From positions 78,652,350-78,716,349 of the forward strand of contig CM039183.1 in assembly GCA_008360975.2 (NCBI GenBank): 64,000 nt of DNA. Reading direction: 5' to 3'. Position 1 is the first letter of the stretch. Each line of letters begins with the position of its first letter. The notes under the pieces were generated by a model, which saw only the letters and a program-made list of their open reading frames with translations, ran no database searches and was not told the origin of the DNA. The stretch comes from Lichenostomus cassidix. Taxonomy: Eukaryota > Chordata > Aves > Passeriformes > Meliphagidae. This document shows positions 12,301-24,700 of this stretch, one piece after another. Position numbers and translations under genes: made by a program.

Positions 12301-14633
12301 TTTTTCACTTTATAATAATATTTCTTATACTGATTTGGATATGATCAAGTATCTAATATTTAAAAATACAAATAGTATGCAGTTAATACCTTTGCAAGTT
12401 CTTTAGCATATCCTGAATATAAAAGTAGCACAATAACTACAAATAAGATAACAAAATCTCAGCCTAATGCTATAGAACAGTAAGAACAAAATGGAGAGTT
12501 TTAACAAACAGTTTTTTGATTTGAAGCTCCTGAGGAAGCCTTTTGCTAAGCTTTTAGTTTCTTGTGTAAAAGATTTCTTTGCCCTGGTGAAAATCTAGGC
12601 TTGATCTGAGTAATAAGAAAGGATGATGAAAAGTTACTTTATACTCTTGAGTAGCCACACCTCATTTTGAATGAAAGTGATTAAAAAAAAAAAAATTGGC
12701 AACTGTTTCAGAATGGTGCTGTGGCTTGCATGGTGCTTGCAATGTCCAGTATACAATGGGGGCCAAAATATGCATGGTATTTTCTAACATCACTTTAAAT
12801 GTTCTTGGAAGCAAAATTAATGTCTTCATGTGTTCTCACAACTACATGTGCATGAACTTGTATTTCAAGATAAATGTTGGGATAGTCATCCTCAGGAGAA
12901 AGGTTTTAAAGGGCTGTAAAGCAAATGCCCTGGGAATTCAAGGACATTGAAAGGTATGTTATATCATAATGAAATACTGGGTAAATGAAAGGCTATAGGG
13001 AAATGTAATAATATGAAAGAAAATTAGTATGTATGTGTATATATTTGTAGCTGAGAACTACAAGAGTAGGATATAATTTATCCTTGGAGAACATTCAAAA
13101 TTAATGTGTATGATGGAAGGTGGTTCTGATTGCCTCAAGGTGATGGTATTTAGAGTACAACTGCAACTTTTTGGTTTCTAGATCTTTATCTGTTTAGGGT
13201 CTGAAATACCCTTCATGACACAAGGGAAGGGGTATTGTTTTTCCTCACTTCTGTCACCTCATTACAGTCACTAACTGCCAAACTGGCTGCACTTGCCTTG
13301 CTTGTAGTGCTCGTTAAAAGTTTATGTAGCAGATCCCAAAAGAAGTGCCTCCCTGATATACAGGGATACACAAGCTAAGCTTGAATGGATTGCATTCAGA
13401 TTTACTGAGCTGTTCTTTGTCAGATGGTTACCTGACTATATTTGTGTCTTTCTAAAGAATGAATTGGATTTTATTGGGGCATACGATGCATAAGTATGGA
13501 TAAGGAAATTTCATATGAATGATATTTAAGTACACAACCCCCTAGGCTTTTGAAATGAATGTGTTCTATATTTATCCTCAACACTTCTGTAATAAAATGA
13601 AGGACATACTAAACTTTTTGAGTGTAAGTAATTAGAAATCCATTGTAAATTAAAAAAAAAACCACCTACAGAAATTGTATACATAAATAAAGTTAAAGAT
13701 TTTGTGTAAGCCTATTGGTATAGAAGACTACTTAATTTTTGCTACTACAGCAATACTTAACATTGCTAAAACTAGTGAATAGACAAGTAAGGTTTAGGAT
13801 CACCAAATTCCTAAATATTAAGTGTTCACAAAGTGACAGTCATACCTATGTGAACTGGTACAGCTTGAAGTCACTCATAGACTCATATCATCTGTCACAC
13901 TTAGCATTGCAATTTGGCTTCCTGATTAGGATCTTGAAACAGTAATATAATTATTCAGTATGAGTGTGATGGTAGTCAAAAGTAGATCAAGCTAAACATG
14001 AACTTTTTTCACTCTCATTTATATGATCCTTTTTTTCTTGTTGGTTTTCTTTTTAAATAAATGTAGAACTTCCTCAAAATTGGTTTTGGTTAGAAGATAT
14101 AACATTACAGCTTTCATGTCAAACATAGACTTAAGGGATGAAAGGCCATGTGTGTATGCTTTGTTTTCAAAGGCTTTGTTTTTCAATATTTATTTGAAGT
14201 ATTAGTCTGGATTTAGGATAAATTTATATTGAGGCAAGAGCATGCAAAGCTTAGTGTTTTTACTTCTGTTTTCTTTGGGCAAGTGAGTAAGCTTGTTTAA
14301 GTTATATTTAATGCTGGTCTCATTTCAAGTGGAGCAACTGATATACACAGATAAGGTTCTGACAGACCAAATCCTCAATTGCAGCTCAGTTTTTTACACC
14401 TGAGAGGGATTAGCTTCCTGGGTATATAGTTTGACAACTTGGTGATGGTTTCAGGTTCTCTGTCTCAACCAGTTTGTTATCCTTTGTGTCTGAACCGTTT
14501 GTGCTATTAAGACGAAGAGGAATTTAAATATTTTCCAAAAGAGAGATACTCTTAATAGGACAAACATAATTTTAATTATTCAAACACTTGTGTATTTCTA
14601 AATCTACTTTATATGTTCCTTATGTCTGTCTAA

Positions 14634-14825
<192 letters not shown>

Positions 14826-15165
14826 TAAAAGTAATTGTATCTTATTTTCCTCTTGGCAGATTTCTGCAGGGCTTTTCTAACAGCTGAATGTCAGCCAAAA
14901 CTGCAATAATTGAGATAATTCAAGCTGTACTTTTGGTCTACATTAAACAATAATTTGTGCATTTCTTATCTGCATTAAGGAGGCAAATGGTTTAATTGCA
15001 TTAAAACATGAACATATTTTTAATCTTATTAAATGACTGTTTTACAATCATAGCTACATGTTAGAAGACTGGAGAAGAATGGAACCTTAGTTTTAGATTT
15101 GTCTTAGAAACTTGAAAAGCATAGACTTTTGCCTGTATAAATATTTATGGTATTGGTATTTTATG

Positions 15166-15167
<2 letters not shown>

Positions 15168-15200
<33 letters not shown>

Positions 15201-15214
15201 ACACACAAACACAT
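15168..15214. repeat. (CA)n microsatellite
   Basis: About fourteen uninterrupted CA units are followed by CATA, a further CA run and a CAAACACA end, then ATATGTATGT. This is a typical interrupted dinucleotide repeat and a likely polymorphic marker in intron 3, about 370 bases after exon 3. Confidence 0.95.
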
Positions 15215-16160
15215 ATGTATGTAAAAACAATATGTATACAAACTAAGGATGCATTACATATGTATCTAGTGATACCTTAAAAATAATCAAAAATCATCAA
15301 AGTGCCTGTCTCACTGCTTAATAATGTCTTGCTTCTTAGGTTGGTTACTGGAGTGCTTTTATTCTCTATACAATATCTGTATTTATAGAGTGATGAGGAA
15401 GAGGATGAAAGAAGGATAGACCCTTCTGTTTCACTCTGCCTCTTGAACAGCAACTCACGGAGTTGGGGATTTATGGTGGTTGCTGTTTGAGAACATTGTG
15501 TATATCACTGCCTTCGAGTGCAAACTGGAACAACACTTTGGAGCCTTCTGCAGAATTTTCTGGCAAAGGAAGAGATAAATGAGCTGCATGTGCATAGCTC
15601 TGTTAACAGAAATAGGTTTTTTACAGTCAAGGCATTGATCAAAAGTAAGAAGCTTTCAAGATGTAAGGGAACAAATGACTACTCACAAATTCTTTAGCAG
15701 GAGATATTTGAGAGAGACTTACGGCTTCAAGATTTTGTTGTTAATGTGAAAATCATCTTGGCCTTGTGAGTGACAGAATGAGTCAGGACCATCTGGTCAA
15801 TTGCGGAAAACAAGAATTCCCACTTCTATGCACATTAAAAACTTCAAAAATACCTCAAGAATGCTTACTTAAACCTGTTTAATGATCTGTGGCTTTTAGG
15901 TGCTTCTCTTAGTAAGAAAAGTCATCTCCTTTTTCCCCCTCAGTATTTACCACCATGGTGATTTTATTGGCCTTTCAGGAGGTGCTAAATGTGTCTGGAA
16001 ATTAAGTTTTCGCTTACACTGGTCTCATTACCCCTCATTTTGATATTCATTGCCATATAAAATATTTCACAAGGAACACTTCTGCCCATACATGTACTTT
16101 TCCCTTTCTCCCTAGACATGTGAAGCATCTGTGGAGAAAAACACTTGGTTTAATTAGAGT

Positions 16161-16624
16161 CATGGAATTGTTAAGGTTGCAAAAGACCTTCAGGGTCATT
16201 GAGTCCAACTTTTGACTGAACACCACCATGTCAACTAAACCATAGCACTGAGTGCCACATCCAGTCATTTCTTGAACACTTCCAGGGATGGTGACTCCAC
16301 TCTCTCCCTGGACAGCCCATTCCAATGCTTAACCACCTTTTCAGTGAAGAAATTCTTCCTGATGTCCAAGCTGAAACTACCTGCCACAGCCTGCGACTAT
16401 TTCCTCTTGCTCGGTCACTGGTTGCCTGGGAGAAGAGGCCAATCCCCACCTGGCTACACCCTTCTTTCAGGCAATTGTAGAGAGTGATAAGGTCACCCCT
16501 GAGTCTTCTCTGGGCTAAACACCCCCAGCTCCCTTAGCCACTCCTCACAGGATGTGCACTCCAGACCCTTCCCCAGCTCCATTGCCCTTCTCTGGACTTG
16601 CTCCAGCACGTCAATGTCTCTTTT
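16161..16624 (-). mobile_element. CR1 LINE 3' end, antisense (about 460 bp)
   Basis: Read on the - strand this is a 5'-truncated CR1 whose 3' terminus is at the left. The + strand shows the reverse of typical CR1 blocks: GAGTCCAACTTTTGACTGAA, CCAGGGATGGTGACTCCAC, CCCTGGACAGCCCATTCCAA, AGTGAAGAAATTCTTCCTGA and CTTCTCTGGACTTGCTCCAG. It is the longest mobile element in the window. Open frames of 71 to 92 codons over it are remnants or shadows of CR1 sequence and carry no intact reverse transcriptase. It abuts a second CR1 piece of opposite orientation. Confidence 0.92.
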
Positions 16625-16626
16625 GC

Positions 16627-16693
16627 AGCAGGGTTGAGAATAGATGATCTTTAAAGTCCCTTACAATCCAAACCATTCTATGGTTCTGTGATC
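16627..16693 (+). mobile_element. CR1 LINE extreme 3' end, sense, head-to-head with its neighbour
   Basis: Only the last 67 or so bases of a CR1 are present: AGATGATCTTTAAAGTCCCT, then CCAAACCATTCTATGGTTCT and GTGATC. This matches the sense-strand CR1 terminus, including the ATTCTATG-type end repeat. It follows directly after the antisense element at 16161-16624, so the truncated 5' ends of the two pieces face each other. Confidence 0.85.
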
Positions 16694-17043
16694 TTTGACA
16701 TACTCTTTCCTACTACAATGCAATCTTCGACTGTGCTGTTACAGAGAGATGTTTTTTTTCTGAGAAAAACCTTTTCTAAATTATTTCAAAGCCAACTATG
16801 CAAAGCAACCAATATAATTTAGTTAGAAATTGCATTCTAGACCATGATTCATTTAGCGTTAAGCCTTATATGCCAGCATACCTCATAAACAGCATCCACC
16901 ATGAGATGGATGGAGAAGAAAAAAACCATTAAATTTAATATTCAGAAGAGGAAAAGGAGTAAAAGATGTAAAATTTAATCCAGGCTATACCATCTTACAA
17001 TTTTGCTTGATTTTTTTTTTTCAAGATGTTGTAGCAAAGGAAA

Positions 17044-17066
17044 AAGGTATGATCTGATCATACCTT
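17044..17066. repeat. Perfect 10-bp inverted repeat, 3-base loop
   Basis: AAGGTATGAT at 17044-17053 pairs perfectly with ATCATACCTT at 17057-17066 across the loop CTG. It lies in an A-rich setting about 350 bases beyond the CR1 pair. No function can be inferred. Confidence 0.75.
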
Positions 17067-17856
17067 AAAAAAAAGGTATTCTCATTTCTGTAAGAACTGT
17101 GTGTATCTGCTTTATGCTGACTCATATGTAAATGCTGTCTTTATGGATAAGTGACTGTTTTTATTTCAGAAGGTTTTTTTGTTTCAGAATATTTTTATTA
17201 CTGCCTCTTCCCACAGCTCAGAAAATGTTTGATATTTAGTAGTTTAATACAGATCCCATTAGAAACAGACATGGTAAATAAATTAAAAATTATCCAGTTG
17301 CTCCCGATCATGTTTATCTCACTTCAGTTTGCAAGGCAGTTTACATCTGTAAGGATTTTTTCCAGTGTTCCATATTCAGTTATACTCCTTTACATTGTGA
17401 AATGAGTTTTGAATTCCCTGGCTAACAAGTTATCTCTTGAGGAAAGGAACAACAAAAATTAATTTAGACTTCAAAAAATAGGTGTCTCATGGAATCATTA
17501 AATGAGATCATCTTCTGTGACTCCCTTATGTGTTTTTAGAAGATTTTATGGGCTCACATGATGTGCTTACAGTCACGGAAGGACTCTGTGGCTCAGGCAG
17601 AGGTTTTCATCCTGAAGCAATATTTTGCAATTTTAGAATAAACATTCATGGCTAACCAGCTAACCATCTGATTAAGTATCATTTCTCAAGAGAACCAGCT
17701 GCAAAGTAATTTGACTCACTGGCTTGAAGCTCATCTGTATATTTGACATTTATTTGTAAAATTCAGACTCAACTCAAGATTGCATTACTTGCTCTGAATA
17801 TTCAGCTTTGAATCCTCCAGTTTAATGAATAGGAGTGTTACTGTAGAAATAAAGAG

Positions 17857-17880
17857 TACAGATCTGATAGCAGATCTGTA
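17857..17880. repeat. Perfect 10-bp inverted repeat, 4-base loop
   Basis: TACAGATCTG at 17857-17866 pairs perfectly with CAGATCTGTA at 17871-17880 across the loop ATAG. Each arm contains the self-complementary AGATCT, so the arms also act as direct copies of that hexamer. No function can be inferred. Confidence 0.75.
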
Positions 17881-20800
17881 ACATGCACTTACCTACACTG
17901 CACTGTTGCATACACAGAATTTAGAAGACCAGTCTGTCTTGTCTTCTCCCTAACTGTTGAGGAGAAAGAGGGAAGAAATGATCCTCCAGGGAGCTGGTCA
18001 GAGAAGAAGATTGGACCTGTACAGATAGAAGCTTTATTTATGCTGGGAATATAATAGGGTTCTGGTTTTATTGTAATGCTCATGCTATCATTAAAAGCAT
18101 TATCTCAGAATCTCTACTAGGTCACTTTTTGGTTCAGAGTTTCTATCCATCATTTAAATTCCTAAAGTAAAAAATTCTTCAGTTGCATAAGGCATATACA
18201 TGCATAAGACAGCTTTTGATTACTTACCAAGAAACAATCTATTTCTATAAATGGATTTCTGAAATATAAGAGTTCTTTCATCCAACAAGAATAAATATGG
18301 GAAAGCTCAATGGAAATTTCCTCTAGGAATCCAAAATCAACTTTTTACATTGTATTGAGAACACCCAGGAGTTTAAGGTTCTTGTGTAAACTCAGCATTC
18401 AGAGAAGGGAGGTATAATTGCCAAGTACTGCTATGCTGAAGACCTTGGATGTTGTTAAAATGTTAGGTGACTGTTTATATATTGCCATTCCTAGAAGGAA
18501 AAGCCATTTCAAACAGAATATGATCAGAGCAAGCCCTGGTGGCTGTTGCTGCTCCAGAGGCATGGCAGAGTTCTCTGAAATAACTTCCCCATGCAGTCAC
18601 AGACTGTCAGGCTGACTAGAAACCATTTCTAAAGCAGCTCTATTGGATCTGCTGCAGTGTCTTAAACGGCAAAGTATGTCAGCTTTGAAGTTATTTACCA
18701 GATTTCCTCCTCACTGAAGTGCGTGACTGACTCAGCACATACAGATTTGAGACTTAGTTCTTTCCTTTCCTTACATTTCTCCAAAAGAATGTATTTATTT
18801 ACATTTATTTTATGTATTTACATTTACAATGATTCAGATGCATGGTGTTGAATGCAAATGTTGCAAATGTGACTTCTTTTTTTTGTTGACACTGTAATGT
18901 TTACATACTGAGATTGCCATCTGCAAGATAGCATCGCTTTTTAATGAAGAAAAGAAATTAGAGAACAAGGAAATATTTATTTCCTGTGACAGAACATACA
19001 AAATGTTAGACCTTGGCATCAGAAGTTGCAGTCTGCTTGCCAGTACAAGGTTGATCCTGTGGTACATTTAATAATCTTTTTTGTGGTTTTTAATGAGGCT
19101 TTTATTTGTGTTATTTTTTTAAATTCCAGTGGATGTCTGTGGCATCCAAGTCTCTTCAGAAAGCAGATTTGGCTTAATGGAGGCCAAAAACTTGTCAAGT
19201 ACTCCTGGATCACATGAGCCAGGAAAGTTCAGTTCCTGGAGCTTTTTTGTGACTCTGTCTCTCCCTCAGATGTGTAGTGTTTTCTTGATTGAGACTACTA
19301 GAATGTCTGGATTTATTTGACATTTCACCAGTATGACAGCTCCCTTAGATTTTTTCAGCACATCTAGATGGTTTTTTCCTCCCCTGGAAAAGAGTATATA
19401 TGTATACATATGTCTGTTTAGGGACTTTATTAATATGGTTGTTGCTATACATAATTATCTTAGTATCTTCATTTAGTTAAGAGTGGTTATTGCATAACAT
19501 AAAATTATATTAAAAGATATAACAAAGCACTAGTTTCACAGTTATTTTTCCTAGTATTTTCTTGTCTGAAAACTATGTAGAAATGTAATCTGTAAGTGAA
19601 GAAAAGGAAATTTGGAGACTTTTTAACTGACTTTTTGTAAGGGCTTGATTGTTAGGACAGTATATGAAATAAAAATATTTTGCAATAAAGACATAAAAAT
19701 AGGCTGTTGGAATTCTGTTCTGCAGAAAGACCTGGTTTGTGTATTAATGACATGATTGGGGTGGCAAGTTATTTTGTAACATTTTGACAGAGAATTAGCA
19801 TAGCTAAAGCATTTCTTCTAATTTTAGACAATCTTTCTCTTAATGACTTTTAAAGCCTGTTGATGGTGGCAGTTTCAACCCCTCATCAAGCACTTTTGAA
19901 ATACACATTGGTCATTTTTCACTTTTGTCTTTTATGAAGATGACTAGTTGACATGTTCCAGGCAACCTTTTTCTCTTTCCCTTTTTTTCTGCATGTAGCC
20001 TTGCCATTGTTCATGACATTCAGTAATTTTCCTTTCTGGCATGATTCTGATCTGCTGTTACCTTCATCAAGCTAAAATTTAGCTTAGAATGCTGTTGCTT
20101 CTTTGGCTTGAAGGTAAGGCTAATGGAATCTTCCCAGCAAAACGTTTGCTCTGCTCTGGAAAGTTGGAAAAGGAGAATTAGCGCAATATGAGGGTATTGA
20201 ATTCCTCTCTTCTCTGGACTTTCTTTTAGACTGGATTGTGCCCAAGGTATATTCAGCTTGGTCTGTCAACATTTGGTAATGCTTCTGCAGGGAAAGGTGT
20301 GAGGATCTTGCACAGATGTCAGTGGGTCTTATTTTTGTCTTAGAGTGCTTTGTAAATATTAAGCCAGTTTCTCATGTAAGAAATCATTGAAGGGAAAAAA
20401 AGTTATGGTCTTTACTTTTGAAAATATTAGGATATTCTTTAGTTTATATGCATGTGGTCATCTGGTCTTTCTAGAACTGTTAAATTCATGGCTTTTCATA
20501 ATAGTTTGGCAATAGATTTCACTATTTAGGTACAGTGTGAATTTTTATCTTTTTATTAAACTTCTACCTCGGAATAAATTCATGAATGATTGGCCTTTGT
20601 CAAACTAAGAATAGGTAGTCCTGACCTAGCATGATGAAATATAACATCCTCCATGTGGTGGGGTTTTTTGTATGTAGTTGGTGCTTGCATGTAGGTAGAA
20701 CCTACAGCAGTAGTTGAAGAGGATAGTATTTACAGAAATAGCACTTGGAGTTGTTTTTCCGTTTAGTCTTTTCTGAGTTGGAGCTTTACCTATTATTAGC

Positions 20801-21761
20801 CTCTTCCTGCTCTCATAAACTTCATACATGATTTCTTCTGCAGGTAATATTTAAGGGACTTTTGATCATGGTCATAAAAGCTTTATCCGAAAACACATCA
20901 CAGGCATGGAATTTCTGGCTTTCAGACCCAAGTTTGTAGGTGCATTGCTCTGTTTTTTCTGGATGGAGTACATCTTGGCTGTGAGCAGGAGGAAATGAGG
21001 CCATCCCTTCTAAAAACATGACTCTCAAAATGTTTGGCAGCAGTCGATGTTTGGTCATTCTTCTAAGGAAGACAGCTAGCAAGACTCAGTGCTCTTCTAC
21101 AGACATCCTCGGTGGTTTCTGAGCAAGGGGGCCAAAATTAAAGTACTAGCCATGCCTTTCTCTCTGTTCCCTTTTTCACTTCTTTCACAGCGTCCTGGAT
21201 ATTTCCAGGGGAATCCTGTCCTCATTTGGCTTGTACTGGTTTTTTGGGGTATTTTTTAGCAATTTCTAGTATCTGTTGTGTGAGGTTAGAACTGAAAGTT
21301 CTCCCTTCTCCACAAATTTGGGGGATTCAAATTTATCTTTTCAAGGTCATCTGCACTTTGAGTTAATGGGAACTTACTTCTGTGGGTTTTGGCATATGAT
21401 TATCTTCCTCATTTCCTTATATCCTACTGAGACAGTCTTCTGAAACAAAGAAGTTTCATACAGATGCTTTTCACTAAGTGGGAAAGACAGTTTGTGTGAC
21501 AGCTATTAATGCAGTATTTATTAGAACCTTCTTGCTTCCTTCACTAAAATAGTCATCTTGTAGATCTACGTGCAGAAGACTGGACAGAAAGTACATGATC
21601 CTAAGTTAAATGTCTTTACTCTGACTAATCTTTTCTTTCTAATGCCAATATCACATAAAAGGTAGGCCATATCCTTTTCAACAAATAAACCATGTTCTTA
21701 ATTTTAAAATAGAGGTATTTTTGGCATGTTTTAGCATGTTACAATTTCACATCAATAACTG

Positions 21762-21796
21762 TGACTTGTATCAATATGTAACCATGATACAAGTCA
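21762..21796. repeat. Perfect 12-bp inverted repeat, 11-base loop
   Basis: TGACTTGTATCA at 21762-21773 pairs perfectly with TGATACAAGTCA at 21785-21796. It is the longest perfect hairpin I noticed in the window. The stem is shorter than a typical microRNA precursor, and no longer imperfect extension is obvious. Confidence 0.75.
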
Positions 21797-24700
21797 TCAT
21801 CAGTGACTTCCTATTTTCCTGAATTTTTAGGGAGATTTTGACTCTACGCCAGAGTGCAATACTGCCTTTTGGTTACAAGCTCCCAGATTTCCCAAAGCAG
21901 TACATTCCTTAATGAAATGTACTTTAAGGGCAGAGATTTTATTTAGATTTCACGCCTCTACTTGGCCAAAGATTCTACTGGCAGCACTAAAGTATCATGT
22001 CATACAATACAGGAGAGGTCTAGTCATCGGCTCTGTCCAACTCTATGCAAGCCATATTTATCTAGTAATATTTTCCCTCATTAAACAGCCTCTTTCAACC
22101 TGACAGATTTATACAGTTTCCTAATTGTCAGCATCATTTGACCCGCACAGCAAACCTTTCAAGAGTCACTTCCTTCAATAAGAGAACTTTAACTTTCCTT
22201 AGTTCAACACCTTTTCAAGGACAGCCTATCAAATCCCTGCAGTGTCTGCAAATGAAGTTGCTCCATCCTTCCTTTTATACAAGATGATAGATCTAGTACC
22301 TCCCTTCTGGCTTGGGGGGCCTTGGGACAGCCCTGAAGTTGTGGCTTGCTCTTGACAGTAGTTTGCATATTGTATCCATTTCTATGGACTGGAATTCTGC
22401 ACTGTTCTAGCACTCATATAGGACAGCCCAGATGGTGACAGCTTGTGCTACATGAACAGCTGTTACAGAAAACAAACAACTTGCAACTCATTGCTTGGAA
22501 AGTACAAGAAAAATGTGTGGGCATCTTTCTCCCTTCCTAGGGCTATGCTGTGGAAGGGAAAGAGCTTGCTTCCAGATATCAGTGGGATGAACAATAAATG
22601 GTGTTACTGCATATGTTTACAATTAGGTATCACCAGCAGTAGAGATTTATGTGTCGGTAACATGAGCCTGTAGCAGAGAACTGTTATAGTTGAGTGATAA
22701 ACATTTAGTGCAGATTTTGGTTTTGTTGTGTTGTTTTGGTTTTTTTTTAAAGATTTTCTTAGAGGTAGAGGAATCCTATGTTCTCCTTCTCTTCAAAGTT
22801 TTTACATGTCCCCAGTAATTCCCGATGTTATCATCTGATACTGCAAACCAAGGCACCAGTAGTATTCAGATGAGATGCCAGCAATTTAGAAGCATTACAT
22901 TGCTTTATTAGCTCATTCTGTATATATCCCAGCCCATGCCCAGAGGATGTTTTCCTTTAGGGGTGTGCTTATGCTGGAGTTTCTCCAGCTCCCGTTTTCT
23001 GTACAGTTGTTACACGTCCTTCAGCACCACCCAAATCCCCTGCTTACATGTTCAGCAACTTCTCTGTTCGAAATACTCTCATTACTCAGCAGTCCAACAC
23101 CATCTCATTGTTGCATTTCTGATATGAGATATTTAGTAGCATTTTAAAAAACCCTACAGTAATTCCTGTAACTGTATTTGGAGAAGTCCAGAAGAGGAAG
23201 GAAAAGCCCTAGCAAAATCACTGTAACTTTGCGGTAGCTTGGCTATTCTAACATCTTCATTTTCTGTCTCTGTCTAGAAACTTTCTAAATAGATAGGGTA
23301 AATAGTCAAGTCTTAAAATGGAAAATCAAAAATGAAGAGAAGGCATAAAGATTTTCATCCTTTAAAAGCATAACAAATGCGATGATTGTGTGTGGTAATA
23401 TATCTTGTGTTTCTCTATATTTCTGGCTAGAAGTTTTGATCCAGGAGATTTTTACATACTACATTAGAGAGCCATATGCATATGAGACTTCTGAAAAAGA
23501 CAAGAAAAAGGTTTTGGGATGGAAGTGGATCCTTTTATTTTTTGCAAGGCATTTTCATCCTTGTTTAGCAAAGTTTTATAGCTGCATAAAACTGTTTTCT
23601 TATGGGCACAGTTCAACCAAAAATGTCAGTAGTGTTAATTATAATTAACTTAAATATAAAAAGACCAGGTTATAATAACTTTACTGGATCTATTGTAGAG
23701 TAGCAGTAACATCATGTAATTTGCAGCTGGGTGGAGAAAGGTTTGCAAGGCATCTTGCATCTGACCTCTGCTCTCTGAGTTAAGTGATGACACTGAATGT
23801 CAGTTCTGCTTCTTTGGCTAATGAGTACTAGGTGATTAAACCACATGCAGGAAACCCAGTATCTTTTAGAAAACAGCATACAATAGTCTGCTGGAAGCAT
23901 AGGCCAAATAGATGAATATGCATAAGCCAAACAAAGCAAGTAATTTTTATAAGAAAAGCAAGGACTTCCAGCTGAAGGCAGACAGTGGTGTGGAAGGCGT
24001 AAATATATTGGCAGAAATAAGAGAACCATTTACTGAGAAATATAAAAAAAGAAAAACAGCCTTCAGTTACTACTGAATGAGAACCCATGCCTTTGGCACA
24101 AAAATGGTTAAAAGCCAGTTCTCCTTTTTGCTTTTTTGTTCCCAAAGTGACTACATTTAACATGAATTTCTGTTTAGTCTTAAGAAAGAAGGGAGTTTAG
24201 GAGACCTCACAACTTTATTTTAGCACTGTAATATGCTGAATTTAGCTATTGCTTTCAGCATTCTGGTGGAATTTTCCATGTAAAAGAAGAGCTTCCTGTT
24301 CCTGAGATGAAGCTCCAACGTAGCTTACAGAGAAACAGCAGCACATTTACATTTCAGAAGTTCACCATATTATGACAGCTTTGTTATATCAGATGGTATT
24401 TTTGGTTTCTTTTAACTTTTCTCTTAGAGTTCTTTAGCTTTATTCTAGGCACATGAATGTACAGGTTTGCTGCACTGTAATGTTGAGGGTCAGGTAGTTC
24501 ATATGGCCTGTTCTAGGCAACAGTATGTCTGAGATTTTCACTTGGTCATTCACAAGGAGCTTCTTAAACGTGACTTGTAGATAGTTATCCCTGGCAGTGA
24601 AAATACAGAATGCGGTTTGCTTTCTGTTCAATTAATTAATGTTTGGTTTTTTGGTTTTTTTTTCACAAATAAGTAGTATATGAGCATGGGGGATTTGTCA

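Noticed and set aside
16047..16487. Open frames on both strands around the CR1
   Set aside because: They are remnants or shadows of CR1 3' sequence, without an intact reverse transcriptase or endonuclease motif.
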